From assembly GCA_947044365.1 (NCBI GenBank), contig OX345643.1, positions 734,501 through 798,500 on the forward strand: a stretch of 64,000 nt of DNA, read 5' to 3'. The translations under genes and the position numbers were made by a program. This DNA comes from Petrosia ficiformis (Eukaryota > Porifera > Demospongiae > Haplosclerida > Petrosiidae). Each line of letters begins with the position of its first letter. Within the stretch, counting starts at the first letter, position 1. Shown here one piece after another: positions 1 to 16,892 of this stretch. The notes under the pieces are model-generated. The model saw only the letters and a program-made list of their open reading frames with translations. It ran no database searches and was not told where the DNA came from.

Positions 1-7013
<7,013 letters not shown>

Positions 7014-7179
7014 TGTTTTTTTCTTCAGCTATATAGCACGTGGAAAACCATGTGATAGAGAAAGGGCGTATCCAAATATCACGTGAATTAAAAGGGCGTA
7101 GTTTTACCTTTCTGTTAATGTGCTAAGGGCTGTGATTGAGCAACTTTGTGGAATTACAAGTATCTGAGAAGAAGATCAG
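7014..7179. promoter_or_regulatory. Shared U2AF2 / G-gamma promoter and non-coding first exon
   Basis: U2AF2 starts leftward at 7013. On the plus strand GAAGATCAG|GTAAAT at 7179/7180 is a good donor that pairs with the acceptor TCTATTACAG ending at 9150, just before the G-gamma ATG, so a non-coding first exon ending at 7179 is inferred. Two CACGTG E-boxes lie at 7037-7042 and 7080-7085. Confidence 0.55.
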
Positions 7180-8384
7180 GTAAATTGTAATAATGTTATT
7201 TTTAGAAATTATTGTTTGATGGTTTGTAAAGCATAAACTGGTTAAGTATTTTGGTGTAGAGGCCTATTTCTAATACAATAATACCACTAATACTTGACCT
7301 GTAATGCAACTGTTATTATTGACATTTGCTTCATAACTATGCAGTATATTACAATATATATATAATTTCAACCTTTGAGAAAATAAACATGGATTAATGA
7401 ACAATCGCAAATTATCATTAATTTTGATATTTTTAGGTCATCTTCCTTCCTACATAGAACACTCCTGGCACTTTGTAGCTTTGTCTAAACTCCACTGCGT
7501 CATTTAACATAGCTGTGGTTATTACATATATGCTTTATATATGAATAGCTATGATTGTTTCCATTAATAGATGGGGAAAGGTTCGCTGCAGTTTCGCTTT
7601 TTGCTTGGTTCAGATTTCTAAAATTGCGCAATAAAGTCTATTCTGTATGTTGAATAATTCCTGATTTACAGTGTCTGAATGTTCCTTAAATGCTTAACAA
7701 CATACATATATAATTATATATATTAGTGTTGTTTTAACTAAATTACAAGTCTACTGTAATAATTAAAATTGTTACAAAGTGGTCATTGTATAACTAGAAA
7801 TTGGCACCCTCAAATGGTCACCCTAAAATTACACTAATATACATAGTAACTATTGTCTTCCATATGCGTTTAATATCATATGTACCTACTTGTATGTGTA
7901 TTAATACACATTACATGTTATAGTATTGTGTGGTTTTTACTAGTGCAGTGTACTACAGACCACATAGTGATTATGTACATTATCACATCCACATGTTTTT
8001 TGTGGATGAATAGTAAAGGAAAAAATATTTATGTTAAGTTACTACAATCAACCCTCATAGGGACAATATAATTCAATTACGATAAACACAACTTCTATTT
8101 GTTTGTTAACTTTAAATAGAACCTGCTATCCAAAGTGCAATAACTTCCTGTGGCCAAATAACAAACAGTATTTGATATTCCACACATGTGGTCGTAAATG
8201 ATAAGTTATTTCTTACTAGCTTCCTATCTACATATCGTATGTTCACTACAGAGTCAAGCATCATTAACTGTACATGTTTTTTGACATGACTATATTAGTT
8301 TGTACATAATGTTTACAAATATTATCACCTGACATTAATGAACAGTTCTTCATGAAATGAAATACCTGTTGTACTATAGTAACT

Positions 8385-8695
8385 GTAGTTAGTGTGATTT
8401 GTAATCCATTGAGAGAAAACATGATCATTTGTACATGTAGAGGTGGTTACTATAGTAACTGTAGTTAGTATGATTTGTAATCCATTGAGAGAAAACATGA
8501 TCATTTATACATGTACATGTAGAGGTGGTTACTATAGTAACTGTAGTTAGTATGATTTGTAATCCATTGAGAGAAAACATGATCATTTATACATGTACAT
8601 GTAGAGGTGGTTACTATAGTAACTGTAGTTAGTATGATTTGTAATTCATTGAGAGAAAACATGATCATTTATACATGTACATGTAGAGGTGGGTT
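8385..8695. repeat. About 85-bp tandem repeat, four copies
   Basis: Four units containing GTAACTGTAGTTAGTATG, CATTGAGAGAAAACATGATC and ACATGTAGAGGTGG, inside the inferred first intron of the G-gamma gene. Copies differ mainly in the number of ACATGT units. Confidence 0.85.
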
Positions 8696-9168
8696 GGTTT
8701 ATAATTCTGTACATGTTTATGTGGAATGTTAACAATTTGGTTATACTTGAATTCTGATGGGAGTATAATCAGTAGATGTTGAGATGAACTAGTTAACTAT
8801 ATCTATAACTAAAACCCCTTTTAGTAGGCATTGTACCTTAGTTAACTAAACTATAACTAAATTACAAGTCTATTGCAATAACTATAACTAACTAAAATGA
8901 AATTGGCCAACAATGGGCAGGCACAATTAGTTAGTTAACTAAAACTAAAACCCCTTTGGTAAGCCTAACATTATTTTAGTTAATAATTATTAAAGTTTGG
9001 TAAAACCAGCCATACTACAACTAAAAGTAGTCAAACTATAACAACATCACTAACAAGAATAATGTGTCATGCCATCCTGTACAGGTTGGTGGAATATTAA
9101 CTTGGTCAACACTAAAGGTAGTTTATCCACGGTAGTTGTTTCTATTACAGATTTTACTAACATACAAA

Positions 9169-11390
9169 ATGCCTGAAGTGAAACGTCTTAGAGACACGAA
9201 TGAACAAATGAAGAGGGAATTAGGTGTTGAAAGAGAGAAAGTATCTACATCAGCTAATAGGTGAGTAGACTGACAGTTACATGAGTCAGATAATGGATAC
9301 TATCAATTTACAACCAGATGGAACAATATATGTAGCATACTGTACTATTATATTACTGATTATGTACATGTATGTATTTATATGAATTCAAATATGTTCA
9401 GGTACGAGTATATACACAATGAATATACATGTACATACATGTATGTAGTATGATTATACTATGTATGTACATGTATATACACAATGAATAAACATGTACG
9501 TATATGTATGTAGTATGATTGTACTGTGTATGTATGTATTGATACGCGAGTAGGAATTTACATATCTGCAGGTACAACTATGTATATATATATACATAAT
9601 GAATATACATGTACATGTACATATATGTATGGTAGTATGATTGTACTATGTATGTACATGTATATACACAACGAATAAACATGTACATGTATGTATGGTA
9701 GTATGATTGTACTGTGTATGTATGTATTGATACGTGAGTAGGAATTTACATATCTGCAGGTACAACTATGTATATATATATACATAATGAATATACATAT
9801 ACATGTACATATATGTATGGTAGTATGATTGTACTATGTATGTACATGTATATACACAACGAATAAACATTTATGTGTATGTATGGTAGTATGATTGTAC
9901 TGTGTATGTATTTATACATGGGTAAGAATTCAAATATCTGCAGGTACAACTATATATATGTATACACAATGAATATACATTACATGTACATAGTTATATG
10001 TAAACTATGTAGTATGATTATACTATGTATGTACATGTATATACACAACGAATAAACATGTACGTGTATGTATGGTAGTATGATTGTACTGTGTATGTAT
10101 TTATACATGGGTAAGAATTCAAATATCAACTATATATATGTATACACAATGAATATACATTACGTGTACATAGTTATATGTAAACTATGTAGTATGATTG
10201 TACTAGCTTGTAATTATATACCTCTTACAATGTGGAATTCCAAATATTTCACATACTTTGTTTATAAATGCAGACTGGTATATACTAGAGCTGGGCGATA
10301 TTATCGATAGTTTCACTATCGCGATATTAAATTGTCATCATGATCACGATATTAATTTTTAGCGCTATCGTGATATAACATGTGTTTTTTGAGCATGCAC
10401 AGCATGTATACCACATGCAGTGCAGCAACATATTTAGGCTTGTGGTTTTGTTATGTCAACAAATAGGAGGGAATTTCTTGCAGAAGATCTAATCTTTAAA
10501 ACTATGCAGTATATATAGCAGTAATCATTCAAGTTTAAACATAATCAATGTATTTTATCTACAGTTTAAACTTCACACTGAACCATTTTGTAGGGTGTAC
10601 TTTATATATGAAGCTCTTAGTATATATACATACCGTATAGACCGCACTATTGCGATATATATTAACTATCGTGATAGTATCACAAAATATTGTGATAGTG
10701 ATAGTAGTACTATCGCCTAGCTCTAGTATATACACAAGTTATATAATTTATAATATATATGTTGTACATAGATCAACATAAATCTAACTAAGTGAGTACA
10801 TTTATTTCTATCTCACACATTTTTAAATGGTTTGAGTACAAGCTGATGAAGTCCACAAAAAGAGAAACACTCTTCTTCCAAGAAACAGCATGCCGAGAGC
10901 AGAACCCTAACCACTGACCTTGTGATCAAGGGACTCAACCAGAACTACTGACCTTTTGATCGAGAGGCTCAAGCTCTAACCACTATGCCACATTGCCTGT
11001 CCCAGATTCTTTTTTGTTTTAAGGAGGCAGTGTGGTGTAGTGGTCAAAAGGTCAAACCACTACACCAAACTGCCTCCTATTAATCCAGAACAAGCAGTGT
11101 GGCATAGTGGTTAGAACTTGAGCCTCTTGTTCTGGTTCTGCTCTCGGCATGCTGTTTCCTGGAAGGAGAGTGTTCGTCTCACTGTGTAACTTCATTTCTA
11201 TTATTCGATTACAATAAAATCCTCTTTTAAGTACAGATTCTATGTGTTAATGATATTCATACAATATCAATTAATTTGTCTTTCTTTTAGTTTGATGCAG
11301 TATTGTTTCGAAGAACCCGATCCATTGGTCGAAGGAGTTCCAAAACGGGAAAACCCGTTCATAAAGAAATCAGTTTGTACAATATTATAA
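9169..11390 (+). CDS. GNG: Heterotrimeric G-protein gamma subunit
   Basis: Two coding exons, 9169-9260 and 11291-11390, give 63 residues with a phase-2 junction (AAT AG|T TTG). The protein runs from MPEVKRLRDTNEQMKRELG, a coiled-coil helix that pairs with G-beta, through SLMQYCFEEPDPLVEGVP and ENPF to the terminal CTIL. NPF and a C-terminal CaaX box are hallmarks of G-gamma; leucine in the last position predicts geranylgeranylation and membrane anchoring. Length is at the short end of the 65-75 residue family. The gene is easy to miss because each exon is about 30 codons and they are separated by a 2-kb repeat-filled intron. The subtype cannot be told from sequence alone. Confidence 0.9.
9360..10250. 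repeat. Long-unit tandem repeat in G-gamma intron
   Basis: About four imperfect units of roughly 180-210 bp, built on GTATGATTGTACTGTGTATG, TACATATCTGCAGGTACAAC and TACACAATGAATATACAT. Any open frames here are by-products of the repeat. Confidence 0.75.
10284..10735. mobile_element. Non-autonomous inverted-repeat element (TAGAGCTGGGCGATA ends)
   Basis: The left end TATACTAGAGCTGGGCGATA and the right end, read on the minus strand, TATACTAGAGCTAGGCGATA form terminal inverted repeats about 450 bp apart. The sub-terminal sequence also pairs (ATCGATAGT / ACTATCGTGATAGT words). No transposase is encoded. It looks like a MITE inside the G-gamma intron; superfamily not assigned. Confidence 0.75.
10862..11175. 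mobile_element. Fold-back element containing tRNA-like promoter boxes
   Basis: AACACTCTTCTTCCAAGAAA then CAGCATGCCGAGAGCAGAAC on the left is repeated inverted at 11128-11170 with few changes. Read on the minus strand it contains TGGCATAGTGGTTAGAG, close to the tRNA A box, and GGTTGAGTCC, close to a B box. This suggests a tRNA-derived SINE, possibly two copies facing each other. Confidence 0.6.
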
Positions 11391-12148
11391 AAACCACATT
11401 CACCTGTTAATTAATTAATTAAATATTAAATTAATAATATAATTCTGTATCGTAGGGTCATCTGCCCTTAAATACATAACTAGAAAATTCTTTTTTTTTT
11501 TTCAGTGTTATTATGACAAGTACCAAACTCCAGATAACATAATTATTATAACTGTAGTACTGAGATTTCAATGTTAGTATAATTACGAATTTGTTAATTA
11601 GTGGATATAAATATAATGTTTTTTGTACAAGTACATTATGTGTCGTCTTGTTTTCTTGTATTTTACTGACATCATTCGAATTAGGAACTTATAATTAAAA
11701 TTTAAAATTACGCAAGTTCCTGTCCCATTTTGCTGCTCTGTCTGGTGATTAATGAAGTGTGTTTGTGTGAATGTGTGGTTCAAAGGTTCACAGATTGTAG
11801 CCATGATTCCAATTACTTAACACAAAGGGAATGACAATTAAAAGTACACATATTCTCAAGAAACTTACATAATGACATTCTACAAGTGTCATTAAAGTTC
11901 ATGGACTGAAATCATGATTACAGTTACAACGATTTCATAGCACGGAATATTGGCTAATTAGAAGTCTTGCAGCAATTTCAATTACTCAAGCACACAAAGA
12001 TCACATTAAAAAGCACAAAGAAAACCTCACATAATTAAAGGTTTTTCAACACATACTCATAGTATTTTGCACAGTACTACATTAAAAGTAATTAAAGCAT
12101 TTTAAAGACAATTGGAGACTTACATAACACAATTAAAGTTGAATGGAA
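11391..12148. other. Intergenic, G-gamma to chitinase
   Basis: AT-rich 758 bp between two convergent genes. It includes the G-gamma 3' UTR and runs of ACAATTAAAG-type repeats from 11830 onward. The last ~60 bp (12087-12145) are nearly identical to 13948-14005, which marks them as part of the duplicated unit holding the two chitinase copies. Confidence 0.7.
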
Positions 12149-13168
12149 TTAAAGGTTTTTCAATACATTATGCACATGCTCATAATATTTCTTTCCTCCT
12201 ACTACGTTATCTTCAGCCCAAGAAGCATCCCAAACCATTGCACCTGCAAATGCAGGGTCATCACGTACTAGATTGAACAAGTCTATTAAATCACCAGGAG
12301 GTACATATCCATTAGATCCTGTTTGGGCCAGTAAACCAATGTACAATTTTGGACCAGCTGGCTTCAATGTGTTTGTCCAATTAGACCATTTATACCAAGT
12401 CTTGTTAAATGATTGGGATGGGTAATTACAGTAGTTATTATAAAACTGAATGCTTAAAAAGCTAAAGTAACTCCCAGCATCTCCTAATGCTGTGTCTTGC
12501 GTTGGTCCCAGGTAAGCATCTGGATATGGGCATTGTGGTGCACCAGAAATGAAGTACTGTTTCTTGCTATCAGCCATCATCAATGAATGTAGAGTCCTTA
12601 CAAAAGATGCATAACCAGTTGATGATCCACCTTCTATATCAAGATCTACTCCATCAAGTATGACTTCATTAAATGGTCGAGGTATACTTGGCTTCTGTCC
12701 ACCAAGTAGTAAATCCCAGATAGTATGAGCAAAACTACTTGCTTGTGTGTCACTACTGAAGTAGTAAGATCCACTTGATCCACCTAAGGACATCAGGATC
12801 TTCTTTCCCATTGATTGACATTTATTGACATGGGAAGCAACTTCAGGACAGTGTAAAAGACTTGAATAGCTGCTGTTATATTGAGTTTCACAATGAAATG
12901 ACAAATTTATTCCGGGCAATTTATCTTTATTGTTTGAATCAAAGAAGATGTTTAAGAATGAGAGAATAATAAACTTGTAGCTTTCAGAGCACACTACATC
13001 GAGTGGTTTTTCATATCCTGGTTTCTGGTAGGTACTAGCAGCGCTATTCTGACCCCAATACACAACAATATTGGGATCACTCTTCACTACTTGAGGTTTA
13101 TCATCAACTATAGCCACAATCACTGTGGCACACAATAGCAAGATGTATACTACAGACGGGATCTGCAT
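12149..13168 (-). CDS. Secreted class III-type chitinase (GH18)
   Basis: Single-exon gene, 339 residues. Residues 1-20 are a signal peptide (hydrophobic VVYILLLCATVIVAIV). The GH18 TIM barrel follows: VVYWGQ (first strand), ILMSLGG (about 124-130), the catalytic motif DGVDLDIEGG with acid/base Glu179 and the two upstream Asp residues intact, QFYNNYC, and a C-terminal VWDASWA. The layout (short barrel, YWGQN, no insertion domain) is that of hevamine/class III chitinases and lysozymes rather than animal chitotriosidase. It should hydrolyse chitin or related glycans outside the cell or in lysosomes. Four N-glycosylation sequons are visible (for example NLS, NSS, NKT, NWT). A broken paralogue follows at 14009-15345. 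Confidence 0.92.
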   Translation of the reverse strand: MQIPSVVYILLLCATVIVAIVDDKPQVVKSDPNIVVYWGQNSAASTYQKPGYEKPLDVVCSESYKFIILSFLNIFFDSNNKDKLPGINLSFHCETQYNSSYSSLLHCPEVASHVNKCQSMGKKILMSLGGSSGSYYFSSDTQASSFAHTIWDLLLGGQKPSIPRPFNEVILDGVDLDIEGGSSTGYASFVRTLHSLMMADSKKQYFISGAPQCPYPDAYLGPTQDTALGDAGSYFSFLSIQFYNNYCNYPSQSFNKTWYKWSNWTNTLKPAGPKLYIGLLAQTGSNGYVPPGDLIDLFNLVRDDPAFAGAMVWDASWAEDNVVGGKKYYEHVHNVLKNL

Positions 13169-14008
13169 AATTCAGTCTTTGTCATCGGTAATTGTATATT
13201 ATAATAATTATGATTATATATATATACTTGCTGTTTACATAACCTGTCATACTTATACCCATATTTGTACATCTTGTTATATCTATAGTAGTCACAACTC
13301 TAGATTACTAGCTGATACATGCATTCTTAATACATATATATGTACATACATACATATATACACATACATACATATGTATGTTATATGTATGTATGTATGT
13401 GTACATGTATGTGTATGTATAATGTATGTATAATGTATGTATATATGTATGTGTGTACGTATGTATGTATGTATGTATGTATGTATGTATGTATGTATGT
13501 ATGTATGTATGTATGTATGTATGTATGCATGTTGTATGTATGTTTGCATGTATGTATGTATGTATGTATGTATGTATGTATGTATGTATGTATGTATGTA
13601 TGTATGTATGTATGCATGTTGTATGTATGTTTGCATGTATGTATGTATGTATGTATGTATGTACTGTATGTATGTATGTATGTATGTATGTTTGCATGTA
13701 TGTATGTTTGCATGTATGTATGTATGCTTGCAGTTTTGCATTTTGTCTTCCAGTAAATGTATTATTAATCAATCATTTGACTATTGTCATTGCTCAAGTA
13801 TGTGTGCAGTTAAAAAATTCCCAAGTACACAAAATTATTTCAGCATTGAAAATAAAAGAATAGCATTACAAAAATTTGACAACTTAACGCAGGTAAGATT
13901 ACAAATTCCACAAACTGTTGCGTAATACTATATTAAGATTTAGTAAAGTAATTAAAGCATTTTAAAGACAATTGGAGACTTACATAACACAATTAAAGTT
14001 GAATGGAG
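13169..14008. repeat. Intergenic with (ATGT)n microsatellite
   Basis: 13330-13735 is an almost pure TATG/TACA tetranucleotide tract with a few GC and TT interruptions. It is open in all frames and yields spurious repeat proteins. The remaining sequence, 13740-13925, is plain AT-rich DNA; 13948-14005 repeats the 3' flank of the chitinase gene. Confidence 0.9.
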
Positions 14009-15345
14009 TTAAAGGTTTTTCAATACATTATGCACATACTCATAATATTTCTTTCCTCCTACTACGTTATCTTCAGCCCAAGAAGCATCCCAAACCATTG
14101 CACCTGCAAATGCAGGCTCATCATGTACTACATTGAACACGTGTTTTAAATCACCAGGAGGTACGTATCCATTAGATCCTGTTTGGGCCTGTAAACCAAT
14201 GTACAATTTCGGACCAGCTGGCTTCAAAGTGTTTGTCCAATTAGACCATTTGTACCACATCTGTAGAAAAGAATTAGATGGATAGCTGCAGGTACTGTTA
14301 TAAAACCGAATGCTCAATGGATGGCTGCAGGTACTGTTATAAAACCGAATGCTCAATGGATGGCTGCAGGTACTGTTATAAAACCGAATGCTCAATGGAT
14401 GGCTGCAGGTACTGTTATAAAACCGAATGCTCAATGGATAGCTGCAGGTACTGTTATAAAACCGAATGCTCAATGGATGGCTGCAGGTACTGTTATAAAA
14501 CCGAATGCTCAATGGATGGCTGCAGGTACTGTTATAAAACCGAATGCTCAATGGATGGCTGCAGGTACTGTTATAAAACCGAATGCTCAATGGATGGCTG
14601 CAGGTACTGTTATAAAACCGAATGCTCAATGGATAGCTGCAGGTACTGTTATAAAACCGAATGCTCAATGGATGGCTGCAGGTACTGTTATAAAACCGAA
14701 TGCTCAATGGATAGCTGCAGGTACTGTTATAAAACCGAATGCTCAAGAAGTTAAAGTAAGACCAAGCATCTCCTAATGCTGTTCCATCACCTGGTCCCAG
14801 GAATTTATCTGGAAAAGAACAATGAGGTGCGCCAGAAATGTAGTATTTTCGCCCCTTGCTACCAGTATCTGCCATCAATAATGAATGCAGGGCAGGGTCT
14901 TGACAAAGAATGCATAACCAGTTGCTGTTCCACTTTCTATATCAAGATCTACACCATCAAGTATGACATCATCAAATGGTCGAGGTATACTTGGCTTCTG
15001 TCCACCAAGTAGTAAATCCCAGATAGTATGAGCAAACTTAATTGCTTGTGTGTCATTTGTGAGATAGTAAGACCCAGGTGCACCATGGCCACCTAAGGAC
15101 ATCAGCACTTTCTTTCCCATTGACTGGCATTTTCTAACTTGGGAGGTGAGTTCACTGCAGTGAGGAATATCGGGATAACTGTAATTATATTGTTTTTGAC
15201 AATGAAAAGACAAATTTATACCTGGCAGCTTATACCAATTGTTAAAATCAAAGAATTTGTTCAGGAATGAGATAATAATAAACTCAGCATAGTTTTCAGA
15301 ACACACTGTATCAATTACCCAACAAAACAATACCAGTGCTCTGTC
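14009..15345 (-). pseudogene. Broken tandem copy of the GH18 chitinase
   Basis: Closely matches the intact chitinase from VVCSESYKF-equivalent (TVCSENYAEF) to the common C-terminus KKYYEYVHNVLKNL. Three defects are seen. The first ~55 residues, including the signal peptide and YWGQ strand, are missing. A 5-bp tandem duplication (CCCTGCCCTG, near 14890) after FVKTL shifts the frame. The segment LSIRFYNSTCS[YH]P is repeated 12 times inside the barrel (14273-14740). The catalytic DGVDLDIE is retained. A shortened secreted protein is unlikely; I call it a pseudogene, possibly recent because most of the frame is still open. Confidence 0.85.
14273..14740 (-). repeat. 39-bp minisatellite, 12 copies, in chitinase pseudogene
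   Basis: Twelve near-perfect 39-bp units (GCTGCAGGTACTGTTATAAA core on the plus strand). They differ mainly at one base giving Tyr or His in the translated 13-residue unit. The intact paralogue has a single unit (LSIQFYNNYCNYP). Thirteen codons per unit keep the frame open on both strands. Confidence 0.95.
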
Positions 15346-15428
15346 TCAGGTAGTTAGACACATTCCTCTGCAAGAGTACTGTATCATGTCGTAAACCCCA
15401 CCCACTTCTGTTGTCATAGTAACAAAAT
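15346..15428. promoter_or_regulatory. TTLL9 5' region
   Basis: Only 83 bp separate the truncated end of the chitinase pseudogene from the TTLL9 ATG. Loss of the pseudogene's 5' end may reflect replacement by the TTLL9 copy or its promoter. No clear TATA box. Confidence 0.3.
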
Positions 15429-16793
15429 ATGAACAAACCTTTTGAAAAGAAAGGAGAAGGGGTCCATCAGCCAGTACTTCTCAAGACTGAGCCATCTGCT
15501 CCACCACCATCCCGGATACATGTGCACAAACCTAGTAAAAACACTGAAGGAAGAGTGATTAGATTTAAGTGTGCTCTGAGTAACACCATCTTGGATGTGC
15601 TGAGAAGCCGAGGTTGGCAGGATGTGAAAGAGGAGGGTGATTGGGATTTTTACTGGTGTGATGTAGCATGGATGAGAGAACATTTTGATCATTGTTATAT
15701 GGAAGAGCATCAGCGTGTCAACCATTTTAGAAATCATTATGAACTCACACGTAAAAACCTAATGGCAAAGAATTTAAAACGGCTGAAAAAATCCATCGAA
15801 AAGGAATCGAAGGTAGAAGCTGCAAAATGCGATTTCTTTCCTACAACATTTGAGCTACCCAGTGAGTATCATATTTTTGTAGAGGAATTTAAGAAGAGAC
15901 CAGGTACTATTTGGATCATGAAACCTGCAGGAAAGGCGCAAGGTAAGGGAATTTTCCTTTTTCGCAAACTCAAAGATATCACAGACTGGAAGAAAGAAAA
16001 TTACTTCCATCGCGATGAAGATAAAGAGATTAAAGAACCTCCTGAAACCTATGTAGTGCAGCGTTACATTGATAATCCTTATTTGATAGGGGGGAAGAAG
16101 TTCGACATACGAGTTTACTTATTAGTAACATCATACTCACATCTCAAGGTTTGGTTATATCGAAGTGGTTTCGCTCGTTTTTCCAACACACGTTATACTT
16201 TAGATTCAATATCTGATACTTTTGTTCATTTAACTAACGTTGCTGTGCAGAAAACAGCTCCTGATTACGATCCTGAGAAAGGTTGCAAATGGTCGCTGCA
16301 AGAGTTGAGGATGTATATGACGGCAAGGCATGGTCAGGAAATTGTTAAGCAATTATTTCGTCAGATGGATGATATATTTATAAAGAGTTTGCAAAGTGTA
16401 CAAAAGATTATTATCAATGATAAACACTGTTTTGAACTGTATGGATTTGATTTAATGATAGATAATCATCTCAAGCCATGGATTATTGAGGTCAATGCTT
16501 CTCCAAGTCTGACTGCAAGTAGCCCAACAGATTACGATCTCAAATTTGGACTACTAGAAGATGTGCTCCATGTCATTGATCTTGAGGGTCGGCTTACAGG
16601 AGAGGAAAAGAGAATTGGTGGTTTTGACCTTTTATGGAATGATGGACCTGTTTCAGCTGATGAAATAGCGCTGTATTGTGGACAACCTGTCTCTTACTCT
16701 GCTAACAGTTATTTAGGATGTTATAATGATCGTGAAGAACACTTAAAACATTTATTTAAACTGTCACCATTAGATAAAGATTTTATACTTTAA
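15429..16793 (+). CDS. TTLL9: Tubulin polyglutamylase TTLL9
   Basis: Intronless, 454 residues (human about 439). It is an ATP-grasp ligase of the tubulin tyrosine ligase-like family, expected to add glutamate chains to axonemal tubulin in cilia and flagella. Seen: the TTLL9-typical start [16 protein letters not shown], then [24 protein letters not shown], the nucleotide loop [35 protein letters not shown], the [11 protein letters not shown] segment, and the metal-binding EVNASPSL. The C-terminus keeps [10 protein letters not shown] and the LGCYNDR block found in TTLL9. The ATG at 15429 is 31 codons before the conserved region; the extra N-terminus is Pro/Lys-rich. Lack of introns is odd beside genes with 13-30 exons. 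Confidence 0.95.
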   Translation: MNKPFEKKGEGVHQPVLLKTEPSAPPPSRIHVHKPSKNTEGRVIRFKCALSNTILDVLRSRGWQDVKEEGDWDFYWCDVAWMREHFDHCYMEEHQRVNHFRNHYELTRKNLMAKNLKRLKKSIEKESKVEAAKCDFFPTTFELPSEYHIFVEEFKKRPGTIWIMKPAGKAQGKGIFLFRKLKDITDWKKENYFHRDEDKEIKEPPETYVVQRYIDNPYLIGGKKFDIRVYLLVTSYSHLKVWLYRSGFARFSNTRYTLDSISDTFVHLTNVAVQKTAPDYDPEKGCKWSLQELRMYMTARHGQEIVKQLFRQMDDIFIKSLQSVQKIIINDKHCFELYGFDLMIDNHLKPWIIEVNASPSLTASSPTDYDLKFGLLEDVLHVIDLEGRLTGEEKRIGGFDLLWNDGPVSADEIALYCGQPVSYSANSYLGCYNDREEHLKHLFKLSPLDKDFIL

Positions 16794-16892
16794 TTAAAAT
16801 GAAAGTGTTTCTTTTGCAATATAGCACTATATATGATATATGATGATAGCTAGAAATATAGGTGGAGCTCAAGTAGCCACGTGTTACTTACT

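Noticed and set aside
7880..8071. 63-codon plus-strand ORF
   Set aside because: Within the inferred first intron of the G-gamma gene; low complexity and no similarity recognised.
13290..13925. Several 100-160-codon ORFs of Tyr/Cys/Val or His/Thr/Ile repeats
   Set aside because: All are readings of a TATG/CATA tetranucleotide microsatellite.
14278..14776. Plus-strand ORFs with CRYCYKTECSMDG repeats
   Set aside because: Antisense reading of the 39-bp chitinase pseudogene repeat.
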